From: Desulfovibrio subterraneus
GTDB taxonomy: Bacteria > Desulfobacterota > Desulfovibrionia > Desulfovibrionales > Desulfovibrionaceae
NCBI RefSeq assembly: GCF_013340285.1
Contig: NZ_BLVO01000012.1
Location: 1-64,000, forward strand
Length of the DNA stretch: 64,000 nt
Direction of reading: 5' to 3'
Position 1 is the first letter of the stretch; every line of letters starts with the position of its first letter. Below are positions 62,401 through 64,000 of this stretch, one piece after another. A program made the translations under genes and the position numbers. Below the pieces are notes generated by a model. The model was not told the DNA's origin and did not search any database. It saw only the letters and a list, made by a program, of their open reading frames with translations.

Positions 62401-63519
62401 GGGGGCTATGTCGTTGATCTTCTTCTTGATGTTCTGAATGACCTGCAGCGGGTTTTCGCCATAGCGCACCACGACCACGCCGCCTGTCACTTCCACGCCG
62501 TCCTTGTCCAGCATGCCGCGGCGGGTGGCCGGACCGAGCGCGACAGTTGCCACGTCGCGTACGGTTATGGGTATATTGTCCGCAACGCGCACCACGGCTT
62601 TTTCAATGTCTTCCAGCTTCTTGATGAAGCCGATGCCGCGGATGAGGTATTCAACGCTGTTCACTTCTATAGTGCGCGCGCCGACATCAAGGTTGGACAT
62701 GCGCACCGCGTTTACCACCTGTTCCAGCGTCACGCCGTGGGCGCGCATGGCATCGGGGTTCACATCGATCTGATATTCCTTGATGAAACCGCCTGCGGAG
62801 GCCACTTCCGAAACACCGTCGGCAGCCAGCAGGGCATAGCGCACATACCAGTCCTGTGCGCTGCGCAGTTCATCCTGATCCCAGCCGCCGGTTGGATTGC
62901 CGTCCGGGTCCCTGCCTTCAATGGTGTACCAGAATACCTGTCCGAGCGCGGTGGCATCCGGCCCGAGCGTGGCCTGCACGCCCTCGGGCAAGGTGCCGGG
63001 GGGCAGCGAGTTCAGCTTTTCAAGCAGTCGCGAGCGCGACCAGTAGAATTCCACATCTTCGTTGAAGATGACGTAGATGGACGAGAACCCGAACATGGAA
63101 TAGCTGCGCACGGTCTTTACACCGGGAATACCCAGCAGGGAAACCGTGAGCGGGTATGTTATCTGGTCTTCCACGTCCTGCGGGGAGCGGCCTGTCCATT
63201 GGGTGAACACGAGCTGCTGATTCTCGCCGATGTCGGGAATGGCGTCCACCGGCACAGGGTTGCGCGGCAGTCCGGCTATGTCCCAGTCAAAGGGGGCCAC
63301 CATGGCACCCCAGCCTATGATCATGGTGGCGAGCAGAAAGACCACCAGCTTCCGTTTGAGGCAGAAGTGGATGATCTTGTCGGTCAGGCTTACGGGAACA
63401 ACCTCGGGCTGTTCTTCTATCACGCATACGGCGTTGGAGCTTTCTGCGGACGTGTCTTCTGCGTTTTCCGAGGGCATATCTGGGGGCGCGGAAAGAGGGT
63501 GCTGTTGCTGTTCGTTCAT
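59497..63519 (-). CDS. cusA: Heavy-metal RND efflux pump CusA family, enlarged
   Basis: 1340 residues, about 290 longer than E. coli CusA. The N-terminal helix LVVFLLATMIIGWGAMVAPF is followed by VDAIPDIGENQQLVFTQWTGRSPQDVEDQITYPLT (in parts), typical of HME-RND pumps. TM4 has GIAIAIGTMVDMGIIICENI with the Asp and Glu of the proton relay. The extra length sits mainly between about residues 570 and 700 (several added hydrophobic segments) and around 840-910 in the second porter loop. It exports Cu/Ag or related metals with the adaptor encoded next (63539). Confidence 0.93.
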   Translation of the reverse strand: MNEQQQHPLSAPPDMPSENAEDTSAESSNAVCVIEEQPEVVPVSLTDKIIHFCLKRKLVVFLLATMIIGWGAMVAPFDWDIAGLPRNPVPVDAIPDIGENQQLVFTQWTGRSPQDVEDQITYPLTVSLLGIPGVKTVRSYSMFGFSSIYVIFNEDVEFYWSRSRLLEKLNSLPPGTLPEGVQATLGPDATALGQVFWYTIEGRDPDGNPTGGWDQDELRSAQDWYVRYALLAADGVSEVASAGGFIKEYQIDVNPDAMRAHGVTLEQVVNAVRMSNLDVGARTIEVNSVEYLIRGIGFIKKLEDIEKAVVRVADNIPITVRDVATVALGPATRRGMLDKDGVEVTGGVVVVRYGENPLQVIQNIKKKINDIAPGMPSKVLPDGTVSKLTIVPFYDRSGLIQETLGTLDTALTEEILITIIVVLMAVMHFRSSLLISTLLPIAVLMCFIGMKAFKVDANIVALSGIAIAIGTMVDMGIIICENILKKLEDAPPGASVFNLIFSGVSEVGSAVLTAVATTVVSFLPVFVMDGPEGKLFKPLAYTKTFALGASIIVALTILPALAHVLFKSGKLNLGRGIRRFMLPAVMVMAGLWAGMRISWWAGLLIAYIGVHRLLVSALPPLWQRIIARAENWAVIIAVTVVLSSHWLPLGPEKGELSNLLFVAMLIGGLMGFFQLFQRGYPTALAWCLRHKLLFILLPATITTVGMTVWLGFGNLMAWAPASVRSSTPVAALSHAFPGLGKEFMPPLDEGSFLYMPTTMPHASIGEVADILAKQDHAINAIPEVQTAVGKLGRADTPLDPAPVSMIETVINYHSEYLLGADGKRMRFRFDPSQKDYMRSAAGDLLPAPDGIPYLVQGLFERDAAGALIPDDNGQPFRLWRLPLDPAINTKREAWHGVRNADDIWDAIVMAADVPGVTSAPNLQPIAARIVMLQSGMRAPMGIKVKGPDLKTIESFGMQLERYLKEVPSIMPAAVIADRIVGKPYLEIVVDRDAIARYGIQLNKVQQVIEVAVGGMLTTTTVEGRERYPVRVRYQRERRDSMEDLESILVAAPSGEQIPLTQLADIRYVRGPQVIKSEDTFLVGYVLFDKRAGHAEVDVVEQAQNYLQTKIASGELKVPTGVTYEFAGSYENQIRAQKKLAVILPLALLVIVLILYLQFNAVSTTLMVFSGILVAWSGGFIMLWLYGQDWFLNFDMFGTSMRTLFQVQPINLSVAVWVGFLALFGIASDDGVLMATYLDESKAQQAICSKQAIRDFVVQGAQRRIRPALMTSATTILALLPVLTSTGRGSDIMVPMAIPSFGGMTIALLTVFVVPVLYCWVEEIKLTLRQREDSSPPVLTN

Positions 63520-63538
63520 GGTGTGTTCCGCCTTGCCG

Positions 63539-64000
63539 CTACTTGTCTTTGAGCTGGCGGGTCACTTCGCCGCACTTGTACATGGCCGCACCGAAATAGG
63601 GGTTGCGGATGTCCTCATCCTTCTGCAGCCATGAAGCTCCCTTGCTGTCAAAGGCCATGGGGCAGTACAGTTCATACACTGGTCCGTCGGCGCGTATGCC
63701 GAGCTGCATGACAGCGGCGGTAAGGCCGAGGGAAAGATTCTCGAATCCGGCACGCAGGGCATTCATGCCCTCAGGGGTGGTGCCATCGGCTTCTGTCATG
63801 GCCTTCATGCCTTCCTGCATGCGGCCAAGGGCCTTGTTCCATGTGGCGAGCCCTGCTTCGTCCAGCAGGGAACTGTCTGCGGCGGCAAGAGCGGCTGTGA
63901 GTGCCGGAAGGGCCTTTTGCGCTGCTGCGGCATCATCCTTGCCAAGTGCTTCGGCTATGGGCGTGTAGGCATTGAATACCCCGCCTATCTGCTGGCGGAA
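63539..64000 (-). CDS. cusB: CusB-like efflux adaptor, C-terminal DUF3347 part (runs off the window)
   Basis: The visible 153 residues start inside the gene (FRQQIGGVFNAYTPIAEALGK at the window edge) and end at 63539. The four-helix DUF3347 bundle is followed by YELYCPMAFDSKGASWLQK and IRNPYFGAAMYKCGEV, the usual end of CusB-type adaptors in this clade, with Met/Cys metal ligands. The ORF given by an ATG at 63820 is only part of it, because the frame is open to position 64000. It lies 19 bp before cusA in the same direction. Confidence 0.85.
   Translation of the reverse strand, partial: FRQQIGGVFNAYTPIAEALGKDDAAAAQKALPALTAALAAADSSLLDEAGLATWNKALGRMQEGMKAMTEADGTTPEGMNALRAGFENLSLGLTAAVMQLGIRADGPVYELYCPMAFDSKGASWLQKDEDIRNPYFGAAMYKCGEVTRQLKDK

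Overview
The window is a chromosomal segment of a sulfate-reducing bacterium, most likely a Desulfovibrio-type member of the Desulfovibrionales. The diagnostic evidence is a dsrA-dsrB-dsrD dissimilatory sulfite reductase operon with dsrN beside it, two tetraheme c3-type cytochromes, an Ahb-type siroheme decarboxylase subunit next to hemL, and a Re-citrate synthase-like enzyme. The DNA is moderately GC-rich. Most genes have clear Shine-Dalgarno sites, and rho-independent hairpins separate the transcription units. I see no CRISPR array, prophage, intact insertion sequence or tRNA.

Layout. 1-1240: a tandem array of 5S rRNA genes (one partial, two complete), each with its own terminator, then about 500 bp of unassigned DNA. 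1276-6405: a periplasmic rhodanese that reads through an in-frame UGA (probable selenoprotein), a permease, an SDR/DUF2867 protein, a SemiSWEET and small conserved proteins. 6434-13107: a polyamine locus (speB, carboxynorspermidine decarboxylase, carboxynorspermidine dehydrogenase, speA) interrupted by an opposing cysC. 13798-20551: acetate transporter, ABM protein, pepA, the ktrB-ktrA potassium system and a GT9 glycosyltransferase. 20713-29127: two small conserved genes, era, a PLP homeostasis gene, then the motor/export operon motA-motB-motB2-fliL-fliN-fliO-fliP-fliQ. 29462-31597: a large acidic LDxLL repeat protein. 31799-36657: two c3-type cytochromes, cobJ-cbiG, hemL and ahb. 37039-40131: gpsA, a SPOR-only protein, a C_GCAxxG-type protein and an EamA exporter. 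40389-45460: dsrN, dsrD, dsrB, dsrA and a divergent small gene. 45761-51390: an HSDR_N-like protein, a gene translationally coupled to the citrate-synthase-like enzyme that carries a C-terminal Cache-like domain, a Tim44-like protein and RlpA. 51523-64000: fumC, GT2, LysR, a small membrane protein, a DUF401 permease, a CHASE-PAS-PAS-GGDEF cyclase, and a CusA pump with the end of its CusB-like adaptor.

How the genes fit together. SpeA and SpeB make putrescine from arginine, and the two carboxy(nor)spermidine enzymes extend it without S-adenosylmethionine decarboxylase. HemL feeds the tetrapyrrole pathway. Its branches seen here are cobalamin (CobJ, CbiG), heme via siroheme (Ahb) and amidated siroheme for sulfite reductase (DsrN). 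The c3-type cytochromes carry periplasmic electrons. The Re-citrate synthase-like protein and FumC belong to the incomplete TCA pathway usual in these organisms.

The best unexplained signals are the UGA-containing rhodanese with a bacterial SECIS-like hairpin, the 711-residue acidic protein with about 17 LDxLL-type motifs, the sensor-domain fusion on the citrate-synthase-like enzyme, the HSDR_N protein that has lost its nuclease signature, and the tandem 5S array.
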